Below the pieces are notes generated by a model that worked only from the letters and a program-made list of their open reading frames with translations, was not told where the DNA came from and did not search any database. Shown in pieces: positions 36,336-47,852 of a DNA stretch of 64,000 nt. Position 1 is the stretch's first letter. Every line of letters starts with the position of its first letter. The position numbers and the translations under genes were made by a program. This DNA is from Chamaelirium japonicum (lineage: Eukaryota; Streptophyta; Magnoliopsida; Liliales; Melanthiaceae). The stretch spans positions 89,126,156 to 89,190,155 of the forward strand of contig OX393549.1 in the NCBI GenBank assembly GCA_947650365.1, given 5' to 3'.

Positions 36336-37818
36336 TTTTTTTTGTAGTGTGTACTATACTGGGAGGGATAGTCTTTTGATCCCGGATAGTTTCATGGACA
36401 CCGAAAGTAGGACGGGTTAAATACAACACAGTGGAGAAGAATTCTTACATAATATCCAATAGACCACGGAGTGCAGTCCTGACCTAGTAGTGGTTGTGGT
36501 CATGGCTAACTGAGGATGGTGTAGTTATGAGATGGTCGCACACACCTTCAGTTGGAGTCGAGGTTATAAAGCTTCTTCTAGATTTCATCTCCTAGCCTAT
36601 TCATACAAATAAGTTGCCTGATCCTAGTGTACGACTAGTGCATGAGGAGGATTAGGATTTACTTGAGTCAAATTTACCTGACCAGACCTTTTAAAGTCCA
36701 TTCCTTAGGGATCCTAGTTGAACTAGGAATCACAGGTGGCACCACTAGTAGGACCCACTAAGGTTGCGTTAGTGGGACATGCTCCAAAAAGCATGCCAAA
36801 GTGTAGGTGGTTATGCCGCATGGGTTGTGCACATGAGATGTGTGTCATCGGACCATGTAATAGAGGAGGGAAGGATCCAAGCTCGATGAAAATTCCCTTC
36901 CCCTCAGGGATTAGTCGCCAATTGGTGCGAGCCATATAGTGGTCGACCATATTAATGGAAAGAGAGGGAATACTCCATACTCTTCTCTCCATTAAGTGGC
37001 TGGCCATGTGGGGCCCACACCAAGTGGTGGTCGGCCTATTAATAGAGAGGGAATCCCTTCTCTCCATTAATAAACACCCCCCCCCCCTTTTGGATCCTTA
37101 TCTCTAGGGATTTCGGATAAAGGGGATGGGGGAGCTCTATCCGTTCCCTTTTTCTTATTTATAGGGATTTCGGATAAGGGGGTTGGGAGAGCTCTATTTG
37201 TTCCCTTTATTTCTATCTCTAGAGATTTTGGATAAGGGGGTTAGGGAAACTTTATCCGCTCCCTCATCCATATCTCTACCTCAATCCTTATCTCTATCTT
37301 GATCTTTATATCTTGATAATGGTTTTTATAAACTCTAGCTACCCCTCTTATGGCTTTTGATGATGCAAATTTCGGCCAAGGAGAGAAGGGGAGTGAAGAG
37401 AAGAAAGGGAGAAGAGAGAAACAGGAGAAGAGGAGAAGGGAAAAGAGAGGCACCTCGCACGAAGTCTTTCTCGTAGGAGACGAAGGATATGGATCCGGAA
37501 GTCGGCTCTCATAAGCCATCCAAGTTCATGATGAGGATGAGAATAGGAGATGCTCTCGATGGGTTACGAGGTGCTCTTGCTTCATCAACAAATTCATCTT
37601 CTACCAAGATGAATTTATACGGCTCTTCACCTCGGCATTCGTAAGACCCGAGAGGTAATTCTTTGATAATCTTTTGATGGTTGCATGCGCTTTTAATTTG
37701 ATTGAAATCCAGCCGTTCACGATCTATAAAAAGAATATAGCATGACTACGATCCATATTGAATTCCGACACGTGAATCGTTTCCGTCGCACACTCCAATG
37801 CACCAAACCAACACCCTG

Positions 37819-38532
37819 GGCCGCTGGAACAGATTTTTCCCAGGCCCGCCAGATGAGCACCCGGGCGCCAACCCGTCCTTGGCCTCTGCGAGCAATTTCA
37901 TCCGGGCACCTTCTAACTAGCGCCTATGAGGCATCGATCGTCTGCTCTCTATCAGTGGGGCCTCATCTCCTCGCCTTGGTTGCCAGTGGGCCAAGTGGGC
38001 CCCCTCCAGCCATCGTCGGTTTCCTAAGAGAGGTGCTCGTCTGTACCACCCGGTTAGGTCTTGGCTCTATGATTCGCCGCCATGGCACCCTGGGGGGGCA
38101 AGGTGTCGCCCGCACCTCCCCCTGAGCTCTTGGTAGCTAGGGTTTCCTTCGACTTCCTTAGCATCGCTCGTTGTGGTAGTATATAGATAGGAGAACATTC
38201 TCCTTTATTTTTAGGGGCCAACCGGGTTGCTTGACTTGCACTCCAAGCAACCAGTTACTTTGCTTGTGTGCCAAGCAAACCGGGAGTAGAGGAATTAACC
38301 CATCTCATCGGCTCTACATAAGCCGAACCCATGTGTTGGATCCCTAATATTTTTCTCTCTATATAGCACTAGAGGTTTCCTCACGTCAACAAGTCATCAT
38401 CAAAGATGAGTAACACAACAAAGAGACGAGTATAAAAGTTTCTTACTAATAGGAACACTAGAAGAATGAAATTGGATGGGTTAATTCAATACTCACATGC
38501 CCATAATCAAAAACCCCTGTGATGGACACCTT
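37819..38532. other. Unassigned flank of copia element 1
   Basis: GC-richer sequence up to about 38140, then AT-richer, with a phrase CCAAGCAAC/CCAAGCAAACC repeated near 38250-38280. A 127-residue frame at 37742-38125 begins inside the LTR and has no recognised domain. No gene called. Confidence 0.4.
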
Positions 38533-38784
38533 GGGGCCTATTTGGATACACCCTGGATCCGGGATTTTGGGATTCTAGGAGCCTAGAATCCCTAAAAAAG
38601 ACAGAAAGGTTAGTTGGATACATCCAAATCCCAAAATGTGTTTCTTTGGAGAGCCCAAAATGTGACTTGGGAGCTATTTTGCAGGAGCCCAAGATTTAAG
38701 GTCAGGGCTCTGGAGCTCTTTTTTGGGATTCTGAATTTTTGGCTCCATGAATCCCATAATCAGAATCCTATTCAAACATGACCC
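38533..38784. mobile_element. Tourist-like MITE
   Basis: It begins GGGGCCTATTTGGATACACC and ends TCCTATTCAAACATGACCC, an imperfect terminal inverted repeat of the GGGCCTGTTTGG type common in Harbinger/Tourist MITEs. Internal phrases such as GGGATTCTAGGA and CCCAAAATGTG are also partly inverted. No clear TTA duplication is left. 252 bp, no coding capacity. Confidence 0.6.
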
Positions 38785-38914
38785 ATGTTTCTTCAATCTC
38801 CAACTCCCTTTCTTTTTCTCTGCACAAGAGGCTATACTTTCTCAAGTGTGAGGATGAGTATATTAGATGAATGGGATAAATTAGGGCATTTCTCCCCTTT
38901 TCTTTTTTTATATA

Positions 38915-39230
38915 CTAGTAAGAAACCCGGGCAATGCCTGGCACAGACGACATTACGGCCGCCCGAAGAAAGTGTGCAATCTGGAGAGAGAGTGTTATTC
39001 ATTGTTCACTTGTTAGAGAGAAGGAGAGAGTACGAATGATTTTCTTAATTAATTAACATCAAATGATGATTAAATATCATTGAATGTGTATTTATAATAC
39101 TTATAGTAGGTTTTTAAAATGATTTATAAGAGAGAAAGCCGTGTTCACACACAAAAGAAGAATTATAGCTCTCCAAACGAAGTCCACGTGTCACAACATG
39201 GGAGAGAGGCTTCCGATTTTGTATTATGCT
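38915..39230 (-). mobile_element. Non-autonomous Helitron copy E
   Basis: Reverse orientation: on the plus strand it starts CTAGTAAGAAACCCGGGCAA (the 3' terminus and hairpin) and ends ATTTTGTATTATGC (the 5' terminus). It has the same block order as copies A-D in reverse. First copy of a minus-strand head-to-tail array. Confidence 0.78.
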
Positions 39231-39282
39231 ACTAGTAACATGCATTGGCAATGCCCAGATGAACTTGATACAGGCCATTTAC

Positions 39283-41218
39283 TATTGGAATTAAATCCTA
39301 TTATCAGAGTCGCAACGGAAGCAAAAGATAGATCCAAGGATCTCATAGTATATGTTTCATTACAATCTATCTTTCAAACAACCTACATGCAAATCTATGA
39401 TCCTAGCATATATGCGGACACCCTAGAGCCATATTACGATCTATAAAAGACATGCATGCATCTAGTTAGATGTATAGAATCATCATACCTTATGGATCTT
39501 TGATCCAAAGAGAATGGAATGATGATTGAACCGCACGTGTATGGCGAGGGAAGCTGTCTGATAGCACCTTCTCCTTTGCGAAGAGAGGAATCATCGAAGT
39601 CCTATCTCTAAGTGCAAAGACTATGAGCTGATGGATGATGACGTTACAAAGACGATAAAGCTCCAAAGCCTTCTCTTCTCTTTCTCTCTTCTTCCTTCTC
39701 CTTCCTTCCTCCTTCTTCTTCCTCTTTCTTCCTTGGCCGAAACCACAAAGAGGGAGAGAGGAGAGGGGGGCGGTTTTTCTAAAGAGAGGGAGAGCTAGGA
39801 CCAGCCCCTTGTCCCCCTATTCCTCTTATAGGGCCGGCCCCCTAGTACTTTACGCATGCTAGGGCTAGCCCCTTAAAGATAGGGATGAGGAGGGGCGGTT
39901 TTTAGGGCTTCTCCTTATCTTCTGTGGCCTAGATGAAAACGCCATCACAAAAAGGGATCACCGTAAGAGAGATAGAATGAGGTGCGCTACTCGGAATCGA
40001 GTTCGGTCAGCGCCTATGAGCTCCTGGAATTATTCCGCTTATTTTAAAATCGATATTCAATATGTTCTAAGCTATATTTTAGTATTTACCAAAATACTCC
40101 TATAACCCTTTAACATATGTGAATTAGGTTCTTAGGCTTCGGGCTTGTGCTTCATCACGTTACTTTGCATCCATCGTGTCTAACTAAGTAGGGGAACAAT
40201 TCCTATACGTAACGACAGGGTGAAACCTTTAGAGTTCAGGATCTCTAGCTCCAACCGGATCCCTGATTAACTGTTCTGGTGACACATCGAAAGTTCTTCT
40301 AATCAGTCCTAATTTGATTAACCAGTGTAGCCACCTAGAGTACAACACGAGTTAAACTATAGTGATCCTAAACTTATGTTACTCCCTCGTAACCCTGTTC
40401 TATACTATACTCTGATAATCTTTAGTCTTTCCTATTACTGGTGCCATAATTCGACTCGGGCAATAGGGAGCACCGTCAGATCTCGATCGATCATCTGACT
40501 AGGATTTGATGTATTGTCATCTATAACACCACACACCTTCCGGTGCTATACCTAGCATCCGGAATATCGTCAGTCATACTGACAACCACCAGGACTTGAT
40601 TAATTATATGAACAGATTGACTCATCAAAATGCACCCATCCAACACTGGACGTCGGATAACCTGTAGGGATTATATGCTACTCTAGCGCCAGCCGGATAA
40701 CCCAATGTATCGTAATATTGGACTATGAAGGATTCATACACATTGGCACATCAAAGCACCACAAAGCCGGTTGGCTCAGTGTACATGGTACCTTAGGGTT
40801 AAGGATAAATTATCTATAGTAGTAAAACGATTTATGCACCAGTGTCTGAATCATTGAACTGTGCATTGTGTTGGTTCCTGTTCAACACAATCATCGTGCT
40901 TGGTCAGATGAATGGGAATCCCGTGTTCCCATAAAGGAGACTTCACCACGTCTTCTACCTACCAAAAGCTTATTCTCGGTGAAGCAATCAGCATCACCAA
41001 AGCTGTGAACTAGTTCTAGGTCTACGCAGAACCGATCAACTGAATCTCCCAAGTATGGACCCATCATGTGCCTCAGTGGCCTACTGTGTTCCCTAGGGTC
41101 CTTTAATATATATGAATTATCATACACCAAAGTAGTATTCTAATTAAAGAAATAACCAAAGTCATATTTATTAATGTTAATAAAGAAAATCCACGCTCAT
41201 GACACATTAGCTACAACA
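39283..41218 (-). repeat. 3' LTR of copia element 2 (left on plus strand)
   Basis: 1936 bp, plus-strand start TATTGGAATTAAATCC and end TTAGCTACAACA. Includes a CTTCTTCC-rich run near 39690-39735 and a block with GCCAGCCGGATAACCCA near 40690. Confidence 0.87.
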
Positions 41219-41642
41219 ATCTCCCACTTGGCCTAGCTGGAAATAACAGTCTTAACTCACATGGCATTCACGTGCTTCTCAAAAGCCTTGGTCGGTAACG
41301 CCTTTGTGAAAGGGTTCACCATGTTATCTGTAGACGTCACTTGAGTCACTATAATCTCTCCTCGCTTCTGCAAGTCCCGGATAATGTAGTATTTCCACTC
41401 AATGTGCTTACTCTTCTGGTGATATCTTAGCTCTTTGAATTGTGCTACTGCCCCACTATTATCGCAGCAAAAGATAATAGGATCTTGAGCTCCCGGTACA
41501 CATCCTAATTCCATCAGAAACTTCCTTAGCCGGCTCGCACACCGCAACGTACTTAGCCTCTATCGTGGAATCAACAATGCATCCCTGCTTCACTGTAACA
41601 TCCGCCCCAAACACACAAGATATTGTCCGCTTTGACCGTACC

Positions 41643-41716
41643 CACACGAGAACTTCCCAGGGTGGTCACCCATCCTAGTACTATTCTTGCCCGAGCACGC
41701 TTAACTACGGAGTTCT
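41643..41716 (-). other. 5S rRNA-like segment in the left Cassandra LTR
   Basis: Minus strand reads AGAACTCCGTAGTTAAGCGT, then GCTCGGGCAAGAATAGTACT, then AGGATGGGTGACCACCCTGG and GAAGTTCTCGTG. This is the 3' two-thirds of plant 5S rRNA including the internal Pol III control region (AGTTAAGC box A; GATGGGTGACC box C). The segment belongs to the retroelement LTR and is not part of a 5S rDNA array. Confidence 0.88.
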
Positions 41717-42032
41717 TACGAATTCCGTAGCGGCGCACGATTTTAAAACGTGTCTTTTATGTTTGGGAGGGGAAATTATAAAAGTAGCTCAGGATCTCCT
41801 TCTCTCCAAGCGATGTGGGGCTAACTCATGGCCTTGTACACCTCACCTCACCTCATCCATCTTGGCATCACAACCCCAGGAGTTTTGGCTCTTAGCCTAT
41901 TGGATCTTGGTCGTCACAATCCACCCCCCTTAGAGATACACGTCCTCGTATAAGGTTAGACCCCCTATTGCCTGATACCATTTTATAACATTTGCCCCAA
42001 ACACATAAGATATTATCCACTTTGCCCATACC

Positions 42033-42106
42033 CGCACGAGAACTTCTTAGGGTGGTCACCCATCTTAGTACTACTCTCGCCCGAGCACGCTTAACTACGG
42101 AGTTCT
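42033..42106 (-). other. 5S rRNA-like segment in the right Cassandra LTR
   Basis: Second copy, closer to 5S rRNA at the GGGCGAGAGTAGTACT stretch than the left copy. Same position within the LTR, so it is part of the repeat and not a separate insertion. Confidence 0.88.
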
Positions 42107-45100
42107 TACGAATTTTGTAGCGGCACACGGTTTTAAAATGCGTCTTCTATGTTTGGGAGGGGAAATTATATAAGTAGCTCAGGATCTCCTTCTCTCCAAG
42201 CGATGTGGGGCTCACTCATGGCCTTGTACACCTCACACCACCTCACCTCATCCATCTTGGCATCACAACCTCAGGAGTTTTGGCTCTTGGCAATTTGCCT
42301 ATTAGATCTTGGTCGTCACATTCAGGCTCCTCCAATTGACAGCTCCCCCCCAATGAAAATACAAACCCCGATGCCGATCTCTTAGATTTTGGATCTGCTG
42401 CAAAATCAAAATCCGTGTATCCAATCGGTATCAGTTCCTATAAAGAGTAAACTAACTCATAATCTCTTGTTCTACGGAGATACTTAAGTATATTTTTCAC
42501 AACAGTCCAATGCCCTAGACCTGGATTTAAGTGATACTTGCCCATCATGCCTATTCATAGCATATATCTGGTCTTGTGCACTGCATGACATACATCAGAC
42601 TCCCTACAGCCGAAGCATAAGGTATCTTTTTGCATCTCTACCCTCTCCACAAGAGTCTTAGGACCCTGATCCTTGGATAATTTTATTTCACGTCTGAATG
42701 GAACTAGTCCCTTCTTAAAGTTATCCATACTAAATTTGACCAAGATAGTATCTATGTAAGCTAACTGTGATAGCGAGAGAATCTTGTTCTAGTGATCTCG
42801 AGTTATCTTGATCCCTAGAATATAACTCACTTCACCCAGGTCTTTCATGTCAAATTAAGAGGACAACCATACCTTCATTGTAGGTAATGTTCCAATATCA
42901 TTTACAATAAGCAGGATATCATCTACGTAAAGAACTAGAAAAACTATTGTAGTCTTATTGCTCCTTTTATAAACACATGATTCATTCATGTTTGTTCAAA
43001 TCCATAAGACTGGATATCCTGATCAAAATACATGTTCCAATATCTAAATGCTTGATTCAGCCCATAAATAGACCTTTGCAACTTGCACACCAGACTTTCC
43101 TGACTCTTTGCAACAAAGCCTAGAGGCTGAGACATATAGATGTCTTCTTCCAAATCCCCATTGAGGAATGCAGTCTTGACGTCCATTTGCCAGATCTCCC
43201 AATCATAATGGACTGCAATAGACAAGAGGATCCGGATTGATTTAAGAATAGCCACTGTCGAAAAGGTTTTGTTATAGTCGATCTCTTCTTGTTGGGTATA
43301 ACCCTTAGTGACTAGTCTAGCCTTGTAAGTTTCAACTGTACCATCCAGACCTTTTTTTGTTTTGTACACCCAATAGGTTTAATATTATGAGGTAGTGTTA
43401 CAAGTGTCCAGACCAAGTTTTGGGACATCGATGTTAGTTCTGCCTCCATGGCTTTCTGCCATGCTGCATGTTCAGAGGATACAATCACTTTATCGTAGTT
43501 CAGAGGATCATCCTCTTGAAACTTTGGATCCACCAAGAAGGCTTATCCAATATATCTATCAAGAGCTCTTGTGGTCCTCCTATTGCAATGACCCTTCGGT
43601 GGTTCTATAGGAGTCGATTCTACAATATCGTTAATCTCAATGGTATCGGCTCCTACTATATTTTCTATCTGAGTACTCCCATTAGTACCAAGCAATTCTC
43701 AAGAACTACTTTATTGGTAGGCTTATGGTCCATTAAATAATCATGCCCTAGGAATACAGCATTCATCAAAATGATAGCCTTTCTATCCCCATGATCAAAA
43801 AACAGATCACCCTTTGTCCCTTTTGGATACTGAATGAACAGACACATCTTAGTCTTTGACTTTATCTTATCTCGCTTGTCCTTCTGCACATGTATTGGAC
43901 CCTATATCCTAAAGTGCTGTAGGCTTGGCTTTCGCTTCAAACATAGCTCCTAAGTAGTCAGGGATACTGACTTTAATGGAACAAAGTTCAAGGTGTATGT
44001 ATCGTCTCTAGGGCATATCCCTAAAAACTGGGTGGCAATGATGCATAACTCATCATAGTCTGAACGATATCTAACAAAGTTTGGTTTTTTCCTCAGACAC
44101 GCCATTTTGTCATGGTGTCCCTGGTACAGTCAAATGGGATACGATCTCATGCTCACGTAGGTATCTAATAAATTCATTCGATAGGTATTCGCCTCCTCGA
44201 TTCGATCGAAGAGACTTGATACTCTTACTCGTCTGCTTTACTACTTCAGTTCTGAACTGTTTAAACTCATAAAAAAATTCAGACTTTCGCCGTATTAGGT
44301 ATATGTACCCAAACCTCGAGTGATCATCCATGAAGGTGATGAAATACTTGAAGCCTCCTATAGCACGGACGCTTATAGGCCCATATATATCAGTGTGTAT
44401 TAACTCCAATACTTCCTGAGATCTGCTACCGTTGGCTTGTAAAGTTATTTTGGTCATCTTGCCTTCCAATCAAGACTCACATGTCGGTAGGCTTTCTGAA
44501 ACATCTAGACTCAAAAGTCCCGCCTTAACCAACCTGTAAATCCTATCTGAGGCTATGTGTCTAAGCCTTAGGTACCAAAGAAGTATGGTGTTATCTAAGG
44601 GATATTTTTTTTTAGATGAGTTAATCATACAGGCTTTAGTTATATTATCCTGCTTATGAGTAGAGTTAATTACATAGAGACTATTATGTGTCTTTCCGTT
44701 ACAAACAAAGGAACCATTCGATTTAATTGACACACCAGAAGTATTAAATAAAATTGAAAAACCTTCATTATTCAATAAAAAAATATAAATTAAGCTTTGC
44801 CGCAAGGACGGTATATAAAGAGTGTCTCTTAGTAATAAACTTCTTCCATCAAAAAACTGTATGAAGACATCTCCAACTGCCACAGCTTATGCCACGGTCT
44901 CGGTTCCTATGTTCAGGATGATCTCCCCATTACCCAGTTTTCTTATCTTCTTGAACCTCTGCAAATTATTGCAAGCATGGTTAGTGGAACCAGAATCCAC
45001 AATCCATAAGACTGGAGAACAACTATATGCTACAAGAGATTCCACTATATAGATTTGAGATAGACATATCTTAGCTTTCTTGGGAGCCGCATGACAGTCA

Positions 45101-47852
45101 CCCTTCCAGTGCACCTTCTTGCCGTATCGAAAATATTTTTCTTTGGGCTTCGCCGGACCATTTTGCTTAGGAACCTGCAATTGCATCTGACTCATTTTCA
45201 CAGAATTCTTAGACTTTTTTTTTTCTTCTGAAACTGGCCATTGGCTTTTAGGGAAAACTTTTGCTCTACGTTCAGGGATTAGGCACCTGCCTTCATAATG
45301 TCCTCTACCGCCTGGAGCACTACTAGGAGCTTTGTGTTAGTCATCTCGAACCGATTAAGGTTGAAGTTGGTAACAATCCCTCAAATGTTCTTGACAGATA
45401 AACAAGAAAAATATTGGTTTGGATCACTGCATCTAAGATGACATCGAAGGAACCAAGTTCATTTACATAACCAAATAATTTCAACATATGATCCCGACCT
45501 AAAGTCCCCTTTGCTATCTTCATAGATACTAATTTCTTGATAGTCAGGTAGAGTTACCCGACTACGACCTTCGAACCTTTCCTTTAAATAGATCATAATG
45601 TCTGAAACAAAGGTCATGTCTTCGACTTGCTTCTTAAGGACGGTCTGCAAGGATGCCATAATATAGCAGTTGCATATCTCATCAGCGTCTAGCCAGTCTC
45701 TCTATTCCTTCTACTAGGCCTCAGTAGCACTTGGTTCCGACATGGCTGGTTTAGGGGTCCTTAGGGCAATTGTGTGTTTGCCAACCCTTATGATGAACAT
45801 CAAGTTACGCTTCCTGTACTCGTAGTTTGGTCCCGTAAGTTTGTTATCATTAAGAATGGAGGCAAGGGGGTCAAGCTTGGTCATATTTTTGTAAATAATG
45901 GTTCAAAGCTAAACTTAGGGTCTACTATAATTTATTTTAGGGAATTTAAAAATAGGTAAAGTTTACTTTTGTCGCTATGTCTTCACCACCTCCAGTGGAG
46001 ACATCCAGGAATTGAAATTCCCTAGGCTTGACCACTGAGACTATCAGTCCTAAATTGGAGACAACATATCGGTGAGAGTATGTAACCGCTTCTACCAACG
46101 GGGTGCTTATGACCCAGTCTTTATTAGAATTACCCAAGGTAAACTAAAAGACCTCTCAGTCTACTTTTGGCTAGCTTTATATGACCCGCCATACGCAGCA
46201 ACGACAGCTTCACACAAGCTTCCGGATGCTTCCTATAAATCTAGGTGGTATCGGTAGGGGAGTTCATAGGTCCCCACGATGTAGAAAAAAGTCGTTACCT
46301 ACTGCCACCGGGATCCTCCATGTCCAGAAGGAAACCACTAGGTGAACTAGTATGGAAGAAAACACAGCTCTCACCCGGTGGGAATATCGAACTGCGTACC
46401 TCCCACCTAGACCCTTAGCCAGTTGATTATGGAGGCCAGGGGATCCCCTTTAGAGGGAACCTCTTACACATTCTTTCTATATGAGGTTTTATGCATATCT
46501 AGAAAGATCACAACCTCCTAGACATAGACCCTAGTCTACCGCACTCTCACTAGGATTACAAATCTTACCGTGAAGCATTAGTACCCTTGGAAAATATCAT
46601 AGTTCCTAACTTGAATACTCAGCTTTCGCCTTTCTCGCAAGGATCACATTGCATAGATTCCAAGGGTCCTGATACTCCACTAGTCTGCTCACAATCCTAA
46701 GATCTGGAGCTTAGCCTAAGGTCAATATGGAAAGGACTCCCACTAGTATGACATATCGTTCATAATTTGATGCCTGATGTCATAGTAGACCTTATCTCAT
46801 TATAGGTTTCGATGCTGGCCAAATAGGGACATCCGACAACCTCTATTGGACCTCAACCTAATGGTGGTATAACCAAATTGTAATGAGTTCTTACTACCAT
46901 CAAACATCAACTAGGAACGGGTATCACTTAATGGAATCCTAACCTAACTTAGTCGCTAGGACTATATAGGGAAAGGGCATCCCACTAGGGTTATTATACT
47001 TCTTATAGGGTCATTAGTCATCTCTGAACAAATCTAACACTGCGTCTATCTCGGTGTATAGTACTCGGCTACCTGAACTACTATAAGGGCGGTTACTATA
47101 TTTTCTTTTAGTTAGCCACCGGATTCACACGTGTTAGAAACATATAAAGACACCGATGAATCCATAAGCTAAGTACTAACCCTAATCTGAATCTAGAGAC
47201 TAACTCACAAGCAAGACTGATAAAAAAAAATTCATCGAGATTCTCTAAACATAAAGAAAAGAGCATAACAAAAAAGTATCCAGACTGAATCAAGTCTAGG
47301 GTTCGACCCTTGAACCTGAATAGCACAGCCAAGATATCATGTTCTCCTATTCTGCACGATCTTCCGACGACGATTCCAATGATCATCAACGTGCACGCTT
47401 TCGTCGGGTGTATGCACTCCATGGTACTGTTTGCCCGAATAGTAGATGTAGCTTCTTGAATCACTCATCTCCTTCTTCCTGTGATAAAAAAACTAACACG
47501 CTCTGAGCAAGTGCTCGTTCGTGTACAATTTCGCTAGAAAGAAAAAGAAACAATCCTAGAAACATGGTCAGGGAACCGAGGGTGACCAACCTACACCCCT
47601 GACCATTTTGAGCCTTATAATCCACATGTACAATAATAATCAATGCGAAAAATAAATCTGGGGTCCAACCCCCGGAGGCATGCAATCATATATTATTATT
47701 CAGCGCGATACCTGTAAAAAGATGATACATAGCACAATCCATATATATGATCTATGCCAAACCCCGACGAAAACATATACTATCATATATTCACATGATG
47801 TTTTCATGAATTCATGCATGAAACATACACCGAAGCATGCTCTGATACCAAT

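Larger units (their letters stand above)
27567..36349 (+). mobile_element. CACTA (En/Spm) DNA transposon, looks complete
   Basis: 8783 bp. The left end is CACTACAAGAAATAGGG and the right end TTTTTTTTGTAGTG, giving a terminal inverted repeat CACTACAARAAA. TGT stands on both sides (27564-27566 and 36350-36352), the 3-bp duplication typical of CACTA elements. Subterminal regions are packed with ACCGACGG/CCGTCGGT dyads. The interior holds a five-exon TNP2-type transposase gene with consistent splice sites, then a 181-bp tandem array. No second (TNPA-like) gene is recognised. The open transposase and exact duplication suggest a fairly recent insertion, younger than the copia element it interrupts. 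Confidence 0.95.
20349..37813 (+). mobile_element. Copia retrotransposon with long LTRs, split by a CACTA element (fossil)
   Basis: The 5' LTR is 20349-22464. The 3' LTR is 26874-27566 continuing at 36350-37813 around the CACTA insertion. The interior 22465-26873 has a tRNA-Met-type primer site (TTGGTATCAGATC), protease, integrase, reverse transcriptase and RNase H traces, and an AAGTAGGAGATT polypurine tract. The flanks are CCCTAG and CCCTGG, a near-match in place of an exact 5-bp duplication. Without the CACTA element it would be about 8.7 kb. It is broken in many places. The LTRs differ at a visible fraction of sites, so the insertion is moderately old. Confidence 0.85.
26874..37813 (+). 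repeat. 3' LTR of copia element 1, interrupted
   Basis: The left part is 26874-27566 and the right part 36350-37813, together about 2.15 kb, matching the 5' LTR length. The first bases read TATTGGAC where the other LTR has TGTTGGAC. It ends CACCAAACCAACA. The two parts join at the duplicated TGT target triplet. Confidence 0.85.
41594..42320 (-). mobile_element. Cassandra-type TRIM retrotransposon with 5S rRNA sequence (fossil)
   Basis: 727 bp: LTRs 41594-41918 and 41984-42320 around a 65-bp interior. The interior carries, on the minus strand, the purine-rich CTAAGGGGGGTGGATTG next to one LTR and an ATGGTATCAGGC tRNA-Met-type primer site next to the other. Flanks TTCAC and TTCAG fit a 5-bp duplication. 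Each LTR contains a 5S rRNA-like segment, the hallmark of Cassandra. It codes for nothing and would have moved with enzymes from other elements. It lies within the RNase H region of copia element 2 and is younger than it. Confidence 0.9.
41219..47852 (-). pseudogene. gag-pol interior of copia element 2 (fossil)
   Basis: Reading right to left: leader 45743-47852 without recognised coding; gag from about 45742; zinc knuckle near 45110-45200 (CxxG...WKGDCH); protease with WIVDSGSTNHAC near 45000; pre-integrase near 44500-44880; integrase core near 44110-44440 (HTDIYGPISVRAIGG, FMDDHSRFGYIYLI); reverse transcriptase near 42900-43400 (KARLVTKGYTQQ, QMDVKTAFLNGDL); RNase H near 41257-41590. Many breaks in total. 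Confidence 0.85.

Noticed and set aside
37742-38125. 127-residue plus-strand frame as a host gene
   Set aside because: It starts inside the LTR of copia element 1, shows no domain, and has no supporting signals.
41643-42106. Possible 5S rRNA genes
   Set aside because: The two copies lie at the same position in the LTRs of a Cassandra TRIM and lack the first third of 5S rRNA; not rDNA.
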